Shown: positions 1 to 7,941 of the stretch, piece by piece | How the letters are laid out: every line of letters begins with the position of its first letter | Position numbering within the stretch: the first letter of the stretch is position 1 | DNA from: CAZWRN01 sp964636275 | GTDB taxonomy: Bacteria; Patescibacteriota; Microgenomatia; Daviesbacterales; UBA10151 | Direction of reading: 5' to 3' | NCBI GenBank assembly: GCA_964636275.1 | Contig: CAZWRN010000003.1 | Location: 1-64,000, forward strand | Length of the DNA stretch: 64,000 nt | The notes under the pieces: generated by a model | What the model was told of the DNA's origin: nothing | Seen by the model: only the letters and a program-made list of their open reading frames with translations | Databases searched by the model: none | Program-made: the position numbers and the translations under genes

Positions 1-826
1 AAGCGCCGGTTGGAAAATCAGGTCCTTTGACAAATTGCATTAAATCATCAACTGTAGCAGTTGACCGAAAACCTTTTTGAACCTGTTCATCAATCCATTG
101 TCCTTGTGATTCAGCTACTGGAACAACCTCTTGTTCAACAACTTTTTCAGAAATAGGTTCTTTTTTATCTGATTGGCTGGTTTTAATTGATTCAGGTGTT
201 GGATGATCTATTACATAAATCAGTGCATCGGAAATCTCGCCTAGATTGTGAGGAGGGATTTGAGTCGCCATACCAACCGCAATACCTGAAGCGCCATTTA
301 ACAATAAGTTGGGTAGTAAAGTCGGCAGTAAAACTGGTTCATCAGTCGAATCTGAATAATTTGGAGTAAAATCAACTGTATCTTTGTTGATATCTCGTAG
401 CATCTCATCCGAGATAGCCGAAAGCTTTGCCTCTGTATAACGCATTGCAGCCGGTGAATCACCATCAATTGAACCAAAGTTTCCCTGACCATCGACGATC
501 GGATAGCGCATTGAAAAATCTTGAGCCATACGAACCATTGCTTCATAAACAGGGGCATCTCCATGAGGGTGGTAATTTTTTAACACTTCACCGACAACTG
601 CCGCCGATTTTTGATAGCGGGCGCTATGATGAAGTCCTTGCTGATGCATCGCATAAATAATTCTTCTTTGAACGGGTTTTAGACCATCTCTCACATCCGG
701 TAATGCTCGAGAAACAATCACACTCATGGCATAATCCAGATAAGATTTTTGCATCTCTTCAACAATCGGTTGATTTTGAATGCGTCCAATATTTTGTTGA
801 GGTTCTAAGGGTTTGTTATCGTCCAT
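1..826 (-). CDS. gyrA: DNA gyrase subunit A, N-terminal part (gene runs off the window)
   Basis: The first 275 codons of GyrA are present; the 3' end lies outside the window. It is the breakage-reunion subunit of DNA gyrase, the partner of GyrB encoded at 13687-15735. The motifs HPHGD (residues 86-90) and AAMRYTE, with catalytic Tyr130, are clear, and the fold is collinear with known GyrA up to about residue 209. Between VIDHP and DDLMQFVKGPDFPTG there is an insertion of about 45 residues (roughly 210-257), rich in Glu, Val, Lys and Gln, where most GyrA proteins have only a short link. At the quinolone-determining positions the residues are Ala91 (E. coli Ser83) and Glu95 (E. coli Asp87). The ATG at 826 gives the expected N-terminus. 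Confidence 0.95.
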   Translation of the reverse strand, partial: MDDNKPLEPQQNIGRIQNQPIVEEMQKSYLDYAMSVIVSRALPDVRDGLKPVQRRIIYAMHQQGLHHSARYQKSAAVVGEVLKNYHPHGDAPVYEAMVRMAQDFSMRYPIVDGQGNFGSIDGDSPAAMRYTEAKLSAISDEMLRDINKDTVDFTPNYSDSTDEPVLLPTLLPNLLLNGASGIAVGMATQIPPHNLGEISDALIYVIDHPTPESIKTSQSDKKEPISEKVVEQEVVPVAESQGQWIDEQVQKGFRSTATVDDLMQFVKGPDFPTGA

Positions 827-874
827 GCTTGAGGTATCACTTTATCATATTCCAAAACAGACTGTTTAGAACAT

Positions 875-895
875 AAAAAAAAGCCTTTTTAGGCT
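875..895 (-). terminator. Rho-independent terminator
   Basis: Read on the minus strand this is a 5-bp stem AGCCT/AGGCT with a 4-nt A loop, followed by a run of eight T. It lies just past the stop of the hypothetical gene ending at 944 and before gyrA, so it should separate the two transcription units. Confidence 0.7.
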
Positions 896-943
896 GGAAT
901 CATTAAAGCACAAATAAGCTGATAGTGCAAGGAATATGATAGA

Positions 944-1468
944 TTATTTAAAGTTTTGTAAATATAACAGTGCCATTTGCATCCCTACGACTGCCGGAGC
1001 TACAAAAGGTGATTCACTCCGCTCATAACAAGCCGGATAAATAATTGACGCACAAGAAACACGTCTAGGGTTATCCATTCCTGTTATTACTTCAACACCA
1101 GCACAAATTTGCTCTCCGGACAAAACTCGACTAGTAGAAAGTCTCTCATATACTTGTTGAATGAGATCTGTATCCAGTGACAAGTCACCAACTCTTTCAA
1201 GTACAGCATCTAGCGGTGCTAAATCATCATGAGCCACTAAGACATCAACTATACCAATCCCTCTCCTTGGATCGTCATTTACTGTCCGGATAGAACCCAA
1301 AACTGGATGAACAGGGTTATAGTTAGGATTGTTGTAAAATGGCATACGGTAAAAACCGAATGGGTTACTATAAACTGTCTCCATTACTCTTCTTTCTGCA
1401 GATCTGGGGGCAGTTGAAGATTTAATTTCTGCTAATGTTGGCACTCGAAATTCAATTCTTGGACTCAT
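944..1468 (-). CDS. Hypothetical protein, 174 aa
   Basis: I do not recognise this protein. It has no signal peptide or clear membrane segment. The middle (about residues 70-115) is acidic and probably helical (VDVLVAHDDLAPLDAVLERV), and the last third contains three cysteines and a hydrophobic C-terminus. The call as a real gene rests on a near-consensus promoter placed right before the ATG at 1468 (see 1475-1503) and on a terminator after the stop. It is monocistronic and divergent from ddl. Two other unknown proteins in this window (3995-4426 and 9228-9710) resemble it in size and general style, but I see no clear sequence relation. Confidence 0.7.
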   Translation of the reverse strand: MSPRIEFRVPTLAEIKSSTAPRSAERRVMETVYSNPFGFYRMPFYNNPNYNPVHPVLGSIRTVNDDPRRGIGIVDVLVAHDDLAPLDAVLERVGDLSLDTDLIQQVYERLSTSRVLSGEQICAGVEVITGMDNPRRVSCASIIYPACYERSESPFVAPAVVGMQMALLYLQNFK

Positions 1469-1474
1469 TCATAT

Positions 1475-1503
1475 ATTATATAAATTTCTACTCAACTAGT
1501 CAA
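1475..1503 (-). promoter_or_regulatory. Sigma70-type promoter, leaderless
   Basis: TTGACT (1498-1503), 17-nt spacer, TATAAT (1475-1480), then only 6 nt to the ATG at 1468. Transcription would start at or next to the start codon. Confidence 0.75.
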
Positions 1504-1537
1504 ACTATAGGTTTATATCATTTGTCTTAAATAGCTG

Positions 1538-1543
1538 TATAAT
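1538..1543 (+). promoter_or_regulatory. -10 box of ddl, leaderless
   Basis: A perfect TATAAT ends 6 nt before the ATG of ddl at 1550. No good -35 box is visible at 16-18 nt. Confidence 0.55.
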
Positions 1544-1549
1544 AAATTA

Positions 1550-2731
1550 ATGGCTAAACTTACAGTAGGTTTATTTTTTGGTGGACGTTCCACAGAGCAC
1601 GAAGTCTCAGTCGTCTCAGCTTTGCAGGCTTATGAAAATCTTGATAAGGAAAAATACCATGTAGTACCGGTTTATGTCTCCAAAGCTGGGGAATTTTTTA
1701 CCAATCCCAAATTTTTGCATATTAAAAATTACACGGACATTCATACTCTGCTTTTTTCCTCCAAACAGGTCACGTTTGGTCGCAAAAACAATCAGGGCGG
1801 ATTAATGATCTCCGGGTTGTTTGGCAAATTTATCCCGCTTGATATTGCTTTTCCTGTTTTTCATGGCTCTTTTGGCGAAGATGGCTGTATTCAGGGTGTC
1901 TTTGAAACTTTTCAGATCCCCTATGTTGGTTTTAATGTCTTGGGTTCTGCTATTGCTATGGATAAATTTGTCGCCAAGCAGCTTTTTCAGGCGCTTGGAA
2001 TCCCCACAGCTCCTTTCAATGCCGTTATCAGGCACTACTGGGATGCAGATCGTAACCTGTGCTTAAAACACATCAGACAAAATCTGAAATTTCCCTTGTT
2101 TGTCAAACCAGGCACAGCCGGCTCAAGTATTGGCGTTGGTAAAGCTAAAAATGAAGATGAACTGCAATTTGCCATAGAAGTAGCTTTCACTTATTCAGAA
2201 TCCGTCATTATCGAAGAAGCATTTCCCGAAGGTATCATCGAGGTAAACTGTTCTGTCATGGGTTATGAACACCTGGAAGCTTCCGTCTGCGAACAGCCTG
2301 TTCCCTCAAAAGATGTCTTGTCTTTCACTGACAAATACATGAGAGGTGGTGGTAAAGGTGGTTCTAAAGGAGCCGGTGGCATGGATACATTGTCTAGAAT
2401 TATCCCGGCACCCATTAGCAAAGAGCTGACTAAAAAGATTCAAGACGCGACCAAAATGGTTTTCTCAGAACTAAATGGCTGTGGTGTGGCTCGAGTAGAT
2501 TATTTTGTCGATCCAAAAAAGGATAAATTCTGGATCAATGAGATAAACACTCCTCCAGGTTCTCTAGCTTACTATTTATGGGAAAAAACAGGTGTTTCTT
2601 ATCCAGATCTTTTAGACAAACTGATCGAATTTGGCTTCAAACGAGCCAAAAATCAGTCTAAAACTCAGTACACTTTTGAATCAGGCTTGCTCGCTCAAAT
2701 GGCCAGTGGTAAAGCAGTAAGTGGGAAATAA
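1550..2731 (+). CDS. ddl: D-alanine--D-alanine ligase
   Basis: ATP-grasp enzyme joining two D-alanines for the peptidoglycan stem peptide; cytoplasmic. The N-terminal signature GGRSTEHEVS (11-20), HGSFGEDG (105-112), KPGTAGSSIGVGK (186-198) and the metal-binding region EINTPPGS (331-338) are present. The last differs from the more usual N-T-L-P-G-M. At 393 aa it is longer than the typical 300-370. The extra length is mainly a Gly/Lys-rich loop at 266-277, at the place of the omega loop over the active site, and a C-terminal tail after about 360. It is monocistronic. Together with murC, murD and the MurF-like gene it argues for a real peptidoglycan wall. Confidence 0.93.
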   Translation: MAKLTVGLFFGGRSTEHEVSVVSALQAYENLDKEKYHVVPVYVSKAGEFFTNPKFLHIKNYTDIHTLLFSSKQVTFGRKNNQGGLMISGLFGKFIPLDIAFPVFHGSFGEDGCIQGVFETFQIPYVGFNVLGSAIAMDKFVAKQLFQALGIPTAPFNAVIRHYWDADRNLCLKHIRQNLKFPLFVKPGTAGSSIGVGKAKNEDELQFAIEVAFTYSESVIIEEAFPEGIIEVNCSVMGYEHLEASVCEQPVPSKDVLSFTDKYMRGGGKGGSKGAGGMDTLSRIIPAPISKELTKKIQDATKMVFSELNGCGVARVDYFVDPKKDKFWINEINTPPGSLAYYLWEKTGVSYPDLLDKLIEFGFKRAKNQSKTQYTFESGLLAQMASGKAVSGK

Positions 2732-2827
2732 TTAGTAAGATTTAAGATTCATGATTTAAGAATATTAATTCCTTTATATCCTCATTAACCAGTCAACCGA
2801 TTAACTGATCAACTAATTAACTACTCA
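2732..2827. repeat. Low-complexity junction between ddl and pyrD
   Basis: This AT-rich stretch between two convergent genes is built of repeated short words (AAGATTTAAGATTCATGATTTAAG; then ACCAGTCAACCGATTAACTG and variants). I see no gene in it. It is one member of the dispersed junction sequences described in the findings. Confidence 0.4.
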
Positions 2828-3919
2828 CTACTTCACGTCTGCTCCAATAGCTTGACTAATATGCGTATAACCATCCTTTTTTAATAGCTTCACCAATCCC
2901 CGATTGATATCACCTATGACTTGTGGTCCTTCATAGATCATCCCAGTGATCATTTGAATCAGACTAGCTCCCAGACGGATCTTTTTGTAAGCATCTTCGG
3001 CTGAAAAGACCCCCCCGCAGCCTACAATAATCAGCTTTTTTCCATATTTTTTATAGACATATTTAATCAGACTGTTTGACAGCTCCTCCACTACTTTACC
3101 GCTCATTCCGCCAAAGGTGGGTAAATTGTGGTCTTTGATAGCTGGATTGAGCCTGTTTTTGGTCAGATTGCTTAAAATAACGCCATCAACCCCGTGTTTT
3201 AGACAGATTTTTATAATGGCATCCACATGACTGCGTTTTAAATCTGGTGAAAATTTGACAAAAATCGGCTTTTTGGTTTTAACCTGATCAATTTTAGTGA
3301 GTAAATGATCAAGTTTGACCGGATGTGTAAATGGCTGACCGCCAAATGTATTGGGACAGCTGATATTGATCGTGAAGTAATCACCAAGTGAGGTAAAGGC
3401 TTTAAATGCTTTGACATAGTCTGCAATCCCAGCTTTTTCTTCCACAGTTTGCAGGTTATTGGTTTTGGCTACACTGGTACCAATTGGAATTTTAAATTTA
3501 AGCAGTCTGAGTTTGGCAGCGATGGCCTTTGCTCCGGCACTTTTGAGGCCATAATGAACTACCAGCGACTTAGAATGAGGTGCCCGCCAGAGGCGAGGTC
3601 GATCATTTCCCGCACAGGCCTCACCGGTGATAGAACCGATCTCCTCAAAACCAAAACCAACCTCGGGTAGTATCTGAGTCAGATTGGCATCTTTATCAAA
3701 GCCGGCAGCTAATCCGATTGGATTTTTAAAGAGAATCCCTTTGATTGTTTGTTCCAACATCGGGTGTTGATAATAAAAAAGCTGATGAATAAGCTGTCTA
3801 CCTAAAGATGAATTTCCCAAAATTTTTCCATTGGCTACCATCAGATCATGGACTGTCTCCGGATCAAACTGAAAAAAGACTGGTTTGAGAAAAAATTTGT
3901 ACCCCCAGCGTAAAAACAT
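2828..3919 (-). CDS. pyrD: Dihydroorotate dehydrogenase (quinone), class 2
   Basis: Oxidises dihydroorotate to orotate in pyrimidine synthesis; class 2 enzymes pass electrons to membrane quinone. The N-terminus FLRWGYKFFLKPVFFQFDPE is the membrane-associating helix typical of class 2. LAAGFDKDA, the FMN/substrate motif NISCPNTFGG and the C-terminal GCGGVFSAEDA and GASLIQMITG follow in order. I chose the second ATG (3919) because TATAAT ends 7 nt before it and because it matches the family N-terminus; the longer ORF from 3937 would overlap the -10 box. Its neighbours are unrelated. A quinone-dependent enzyme is notable because no quinone or respiratory genes are visible here. Confidence 0.92.
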   Translation of the reverse strand: MFLRWGYKFFLKPVFFQFDPETVHDLMVANGKILGNSSLGRQLIHQLFYYQHPMLEQTIKGILFKNPIGLAAGFDKDANLTQILPEVGFGFEEIGSITGEACAGNDRPRLWRAPHSKSLVVHYGLKSAGAKAIAAKLRLLKFKIPIGTSVAKTNNLQTVEEKAGIADYVKAFKAFTSLGDYFTINISCPNTFGGQPFTHPVKLDHLLTKIDQVKTKKPIFVKFSPDLKRSHVDAIIKICLKHGVDGVILSNLTKNRLNPAIKDHNLPTFGGMSGKVVEELSNSLIKYVYKKYGKKLIIVGCGGVFSAEDAYKKIRLGASLIQMITGMIYEGPQVIGDINRGLVKLLKKDGYTHISQAIGADVK

Positions 3920-3926
3920 AGAATAA

Positions 3927-3932
3927 ATTATA
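3927..3932 (-). promoter_or_regulatory. -10 box of pyrD, decides the start
   Basis: A perfect TATAAT ends 7 nt before the ATG at 3919. The -35 region is weak. Confidence 0.55.
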
Positions 3933-3994
3933 CCCAAAATTCACAAATTAAGCTTGTGATATAAATCAAAATAATTGCAATAAACAATTTATAA

Positions 3995-4426
3995 CTAACT
4001 AAGGGTTTGGGTAAATTGATCGAAAAGAATCCGGATATCCCGGTAGTAAGTATCAATCACCGGTCGTCTTATCTCTACTATTCCATCTCTGATTCGTCCA
4101 AGATATAGCCAGTTTGCAGTGGCAACTAAGCCGCTATTTGCACCTATTTGATCGGGATGATCAGGGGGTAAATAAAGCGGATTTTTGATAATTCCTATTG
4201 ATAAATAAGGCTCATCAGGTTCAAGAGCAAGTGGATCAAGTACCATTACAGGAGAGACTATTCGCCCTATTACTTCACCATGAAATCCATGTAATTCTAA
4301 ACCAACCCATTTTCCAAGAGTCAACAATTTTTTATAATTTGGTTCACTTTCCCGGCAAGTCGGATGATCGAAAACGCCAGGAGATCTGTAGTTAAATTTT
4401 CTAACTGCTTCAGGGATAATGCTCAT
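3995..4426 (-). CDS. Hypothetical protein, 143 aa
   Basis: Not recognised. It is a soluble-looking protein rich in Pro and beta-type segments. The part around residues 40-75 (GKWVGLELHGFHGEVIGRIV) suggests a small beta barrel. No signal peptide and no catalytic motif were seen. A near-consensus promoter right upstream (4433-4461) supports it as a real monocistronic gene. Confidence 0.65.
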   Translation of the reverse strand: MSIIPEAVRKFNYRSPGVFDHPTCRESEPNYKKLLTLGKWVGLELHGFHGEVIGRIVSPVMVLDPLALEPDEPYLSIGIIKNPLYLPPDHPDQIGANSGLVATANWLYLGRIRDGIVEIRRPVIDTYYRDIRILFDQFTQTLS

Positions 4427-4432
4427 CGATAA

Positions 4433-4461
4433 ATTATAGTCGAAACAGCCAGCTAGTTCAA
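4433..4461 (-). promoter_or_regulatory. Sigma70-type promoter, leaderless
   Basis: TTGAAC (4456-4461), 17-nt spacer, TATAAT (4433-4438), then 6 nt to the ATG at 4426. Confidence 0.75.
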
Positions 4462-4472
4462 ACTATAAGTTA

Positions 4473-5105
4473 TTATATTTTGCCGGCGAGGGGATTTTTG
4501 GCACGGATCTCTTTATTGGTAATTTTGCCCGAACTATCTACCTCATACACATAGGCTTCTCCTATGCCAAATTCAAGCGCCATCAGTTGATCTATAGATA
4601 AATCTTCCAAATACTTCACTAAAGCGCGTAGTGAGTTGCCATGAGCAGCTAAAATCACATTTTTACCCTCTTTTAAAAGCGGTAATACGGTATCTTCATA
4701 AAAAGGAACTACTCTTTCATAAACTTTTTTCATGGTTTCACCTTCAGGAATTGGATGTTCCCAGCCTCTTCGGATATTTTGAAACTCTTCCTCCCCCACC
4801 TCTTCTTTAACTTCCCATTTATTTTTGCCGGTATATATTCCGTAATCTCTTTCATTTAAAGCTGCTGTTTGAGTAGTTGGCACATTAGTCTGGCCAATTT
4901 CATTAAATATGATTTCAAGTGTTTGCTGAGCTCTTTTAAGTTTTGATACAAAAGCTTGATCGATCTGGATATCTTTTAAAGCCTCTGCTGTTGTTTTAGC
5001 GTCCTCTCTACCCTGATCATTCAGGTCAACATCAGTCCAACCAGTCCATTTTCCCAACACATTCCATTCAGATTTAGAATGTCTCACGAGAATCAATTTA
5101 GCCAT
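4473..5105 (-). CDS. gpmA: 2,3-bisphosphoglycerate-dependent phosphoglycerate mutase
   Basis: Interconverts 3- and 2-phosphoglycerate in lower glycolysis. The phosphohistidine signature LVRHSKSEWN sits at residues 5-14, with catalytic His8; the second active-site His lies in AAHGNSLRA near residue 155, and ERDYGIYTGKNK matches the family substrate loop. The 210 aa length is slightly shorter than E. coli GpmA, which is common in this family. The start codon overlaps the enolase stop by one base (TAATG), so the two consecutive glycolytic steps are encoded as a translationally coupled pair. Confidence 0.93.
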   Translation of the reverse strand: MAKLILVRHSKSEWNVLGKWTGWTDVDLNDQGREDAKTTAEALKDIQIDQAFVSKLKRAQQTLEIIFNEIGQTNVPTTQTAALNERDYGIYTGKNKWEVKEEVGEEEFQNIRRGWEHPIPEGETMKKVYERVVPFYEDTVLPLLKEGKNVILAAHGNSLRALVKYLEDLSIDQLMALEFGIGEAYVYEVDSSGKITNKEIRAKNPLAGKI

Positions 5106-6394
5106 TATCTTTTAAAGATCTCCTTTCCGGGATACTTGGCTTTAGAACCAAGCTCTTCTTCAATCCGCAGCAGTTCATTGTATTTGGCCACCCGGTCACT
5201 GCGGCACAAAGAACCTGTTTTGATCTGTCCAGTACCCAAGCCAACTGCCAGATGAGAGATAGTTGTATCTTCTGTTTCACCAGATCGATGCGACATTACG
5301 GCTGTCCAGCCAGCTTCCCGAGCCATTTCAACAGCTTTAATTGTTTCAGTCAACGTGCCTATTTGGTTGACTTTGATCAAAATAGAATTGCCAGCTTTTT
5401 TCTCAATCGCTTCGCTCAAACGTTGAGTATTAGTGACGAGTAAGTCATCTCCCACTAGCTGAACTTTATCACCAATCTTTTTTGTCAGTTCCATCCACCC
5501 TCGCCAATCATCTTCAAATAAACCGTCTTCAATTGAAGCGACACCGTATTTCTCAGCAACTTCGGCCAGAAAATCAACCATTTGAGTCGTCGAGAGTCCC
5601 CGATCTTCAGTCTGAAGTCGATACTGATCCATTAAATAAAGCTCACTGGCTGCCACATCCAAAGCTAAAACAAAATCCTCACCTAGTTTGTAACCAGCCT
5701 TTTCTACAGCTTCAGTGATCAGATCCAAAGCTTCAGTATTACCACCTTTGACAGCTGGAGCATAACCGCCTTCATCCCCAACTGTGGTGGAATATCCAGC
5801 CTGATCCAATACTTTTCCCAAAGCATGAAAAACCTCCGCCCCCATTCGCAGTCCTTCTGAAAAAGATGGTGCACCGACAGGCATGATCATAAATTCCTGA
5901 ATATCGGTTGAGCCTTTAGCATGTTTACCACCATTGATAATATTCATCATCGGCACCGGCATAATTAGTTTGTAGGGAGTAGTTTGTAGGTTGTAGACAT
6001 ACTGGTATAGAGGAAGCTTTTGGGAGGCTGCCGCTGCTTTAGCAACTGCCAGAGATACCGCCAAAATAGCATTGGCTCCCAATCTTCCTTTATTTGAAGA
6101 TCCATCCAGTTCTATCATTAGCTCATCAATTTTATCTTGGCGCAATGGATCTTCACCTTTTAAAGCATCAGCAATGATCGTATTTACATTTTCTACCGCT
6201 TTCATCACTGATTTGCCGCCATAGCGTGATTTATCGCCATCCCGCAGTTCTACTGCTTCATGAGAGCCGGTAGAAGCACCAGATGGGACAGCGGCTCGCC
6301 CCATTGATCCATCTGACAGGATCACATCGGCTTCAACGGTCGGATTACCCCGTGAATCCAAAATTTGTCTGGCGTGAATAGAAGAAATTTTCAT
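5105..6394 (-). CDS. eno: Enolase
   Basis: Dehydrates 2-phosphoglycerate to phosphoenolpyruvate, the step after GpmA. Full length (429 aa). Visible landmarks are IHARQILDSRGNPTVE at the N-terminus, the catalytic loop GASTGSHEAVELRDGD, GDEGGYAP, ILIKVNQIGT with the catalytic Lys, and SHRSGETEDT. It is the first gene of the eno-gpmA operon and has its own promoter at 6403-6431. Confidence 0.97.
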   Translation of the reverse strand: MKISSIHARQILDSRGNPTVEADVILSDGSMGRAAVPSGASTGSHEAVELRDGDKSRYGGKSVMKAVENVNTIIADALKGEDPLRQDKIDELMIELDGSSNKGRLGANAILAVSLAVAKAAAASQKLPLYQYVYNLQTTPYKLIMPVPMMNIINGGKHAKGSTDIQEFMIMPVGAPSFSEGLRMGAEVFHALGKVLDQAGYSTTVGDEGGYAPAVKGGNTEALDLITEAVEKAGYKLGEDFVLALDVAASELYLMDQYRLQTEDRGLSTTQMVDFLAEVAEKYGVASIEDGLFEDDWRGWMELTKKIGDKVQLVGDDLLVTNTQRLSEAIEKKAGNSILIKVNQIGTLTETIKAVEMAREAGWTAVMSHRSGETEDTTISHLAVGLGTGQIKTGSLCRSDRVAKYNELLRIEEELGSKAKYPGKEIFKR

Positions 6395-6402
6395 TGGTAC
6401 CT

Positions 6403-6431
6403 ATAATAGTCCTGTCATTTAAATTTGGCAA
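6403..6431 (-). promoter_or_regulatory. Promoter of eno-gpmA, nearly leaderless
   Basis: TTGCCA (6426-6431), 17-nt spacer, TATTAT (6403-6408), then 8 nt to the ATG at 6394. Confidence 0.65.
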
Positions 6432-6439
6432 CCCAGAAT

Positions 6440-7864
6440 TTAAAAATACTGATCTGGCAGGTCATTTTCAATCAAAATCACTGCATCTTTTTGAGCATTT
6501 TTATAAACAAAATCCAGAGCATGAGAAGTGGATGACAGAAAATGAGCTTGATCCATCGGAAATGATCCCTCATTGAGTCCTTGCTTAAGTGCCTCTCTGG
6601 CGTATTCTCCTACGACAATAACTAAATCAGCAACTTGAGCGATCTCTTTTCCTAGTAATCTATTTTCTACTTCACTCTGCTCACCTAGTTCAACTAGACC
6701 CGGTGTGATGACTATTTTCTGGCTACCGGGAGTAGATTTAAGCAGTTTAAGAGAAGCTCGAGCTGCTGTTGGATTGGTATTGTAAGAGTTATCAATAATT
6801 GTGAGATGACCAGCTTTTTTCACTTCCAGACGGTGCTCAGTCGGCAAAATAAGTGCGGCTCGCTCCTGAATAGTTTTTAGTGGCAATCCCAACTGATAGG
6901 CAATGGCTGCTGCCGCTGCAAAATTTATCGCATGATTTTCTCCAGCTAGAGGTAATTCAATCTTCAGCTTTTCATTTTTTACTCTGAGAATAAATTGAGT
7001 TGAATTGGTGTGCACTTTAATATCCAGTGCTTGGACATCTCGGCCTTCTTTGGCTCCAAAAAAGACCTGTTTAATCCCGTCATATTCAGGATAAAGCTGA
7101 TTAGTCCATTCATCATCAGCATTTAAGAAAAGAAATCCATCCGAAGGGATCGCCTTTGCGAGTTCAAATTGAGTTTTAGCCAAGGCTTCCATTGAGCCAA
7201 ATCTCTCCAAATGTTGTGCTCCAATAGCGGTAATAATCCCTAAGTTTGGCCTAATAATTGAACAGAGTTTTTTGATCTCACCAGGATGATAGGCATCCAT
7301 TTCAACAATAAATATTTGGGTTGTCTCTTTGACATCCCGCAAAAAAGACCGGGCAATACTGACTTCAGTATTATAACTTTTCGGTGTTTTGACCGTATAA
7401 AAGTCTTTCCAAAGCAATGTATACAGCATATTTTTAGTACTGGTTTTGGCAAATGAACCTACTATAGCTACCACCTTAAGATCTCTTAGTTGTTTTTGCT
7501 TATGACGAACTGAGCGAAAAAGTTTATTTTTTGAATACGACTCCAATGGAGCAAAAATCAGATTGGCAAATACCAAAAAAAATGGACTAAAAGCTGTATA
7601 TAACAACAGAAAAAAAGGCAGCATCACGAGGCTTTTAAATTGAGTAATACTGGAAGCAAAGGCAAAGAAAATTATCAAGATACAGGAAACAAGATACAAA
7701 ATGCGGGCTTTAGAGGTCCAAACTAAGGTGTGCTTTCGCTGTAAGCCGCGTTTAAACGGATACTTAAAAAACCACTTGATAAAATCCCCGGCTTCATATT
7801 CATAGAGCTGATAAATATACAGATGATCTGCTATTGGCAATAGTTGGTTAATTAGTTTTCTCAT
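6440..7864 (-). CDS. Membrane-anchored MurF-like Mur ligase
   Basis: The protein has a MurF-type ligase body behind an N-terminal membrane part. Residues about 45-115 contain two or three hydrophobic helices. From about residue 130 the Mur ligase core begins: P-loop VGSFAKTSTKN, NTEVSIARSFLR, EMDAYHPGEIKKL, the central NADDEW, and a C-terminal domain with EHRLEVK and IDNSYNTNPTAARASL. MurF adds D-Ala-D-Ala to the UDP-MurNAc tripeptide, which fits with ddl in the window. The P-loop has Ala where nearly all Mur ligases have Gly before Lys-Thr. It is preceded by a hydrolase gene on the same strand and separated from it by a repeat-containing spacer. Alternative: an amide ligase acting on another cell-wall substrate. 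Confidence 0.75.
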   Translation of the reverse strand: MRKLINQLLPIADHLYIYQLYEYEAGDFIKWFFKYPFKRGLQRKHTLVWTSKARILYLVSCILIIFFAFASSITQFKSLVMLPFFLLLYTAFSPFFLVFANLIFAPLESYSKNKLFRSVRHKQKQLRDLKVVAIVGSFAKTSTKNMLYTLLWKDFYTVKTPKSYNTEVSIARSFLRDVKETTQIFIVEMDAYHPGEIKKLCSIIRPNLGIITAIGAQHLERFGSMEALAKTQFELAKAIPSDGFLFLNADDEWTNQLYPEYDGIKQVFFGAKEGRDVQALDIKVHTNSTQFILRVKNEKLKIELPLAGENHAINFAAAAAIAYQLGLPLKTIQERAALILPTEHRLEVKKAGHLTIIDNSYNTNPTAARASLKLLKSTPGSQKIVITPGLVELGEQSEVENRLLGKEIAQVADLVIVVGEYAREALKQGLNEGSFPMDQAHFLSSTSHALDFVYKNAQKDAVILIENDLPDQYF

Positions 7865-7941
7865 GTTTACTTTCTGCCTTCAGTTGTCGGCTATCAGCGT
7901 CTCTTTTTTTCTGCTAACTGCGGAAAGCTGATGGCTGATTG
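7865..7941 (-). repeat. Junction repeat of the CTGAT/CAGCC word type
   Basis: The spacer between the hydrolase and MurF-like genes holds the words GTTGTCGGCTATCAGC and AGCTGATGGCTGATTGC, which are partly complementary and can pair as an imperfect hairpin. It belongs to the same style of sequence as the repeat inside recG and atpG. Confidence 0.45.

Noticed and set aside
298..564. 88-codon frame overlapping gyrA
   Set aside because: Shadow of gyrA in another frame; gyrA itself is clearly conserved there.
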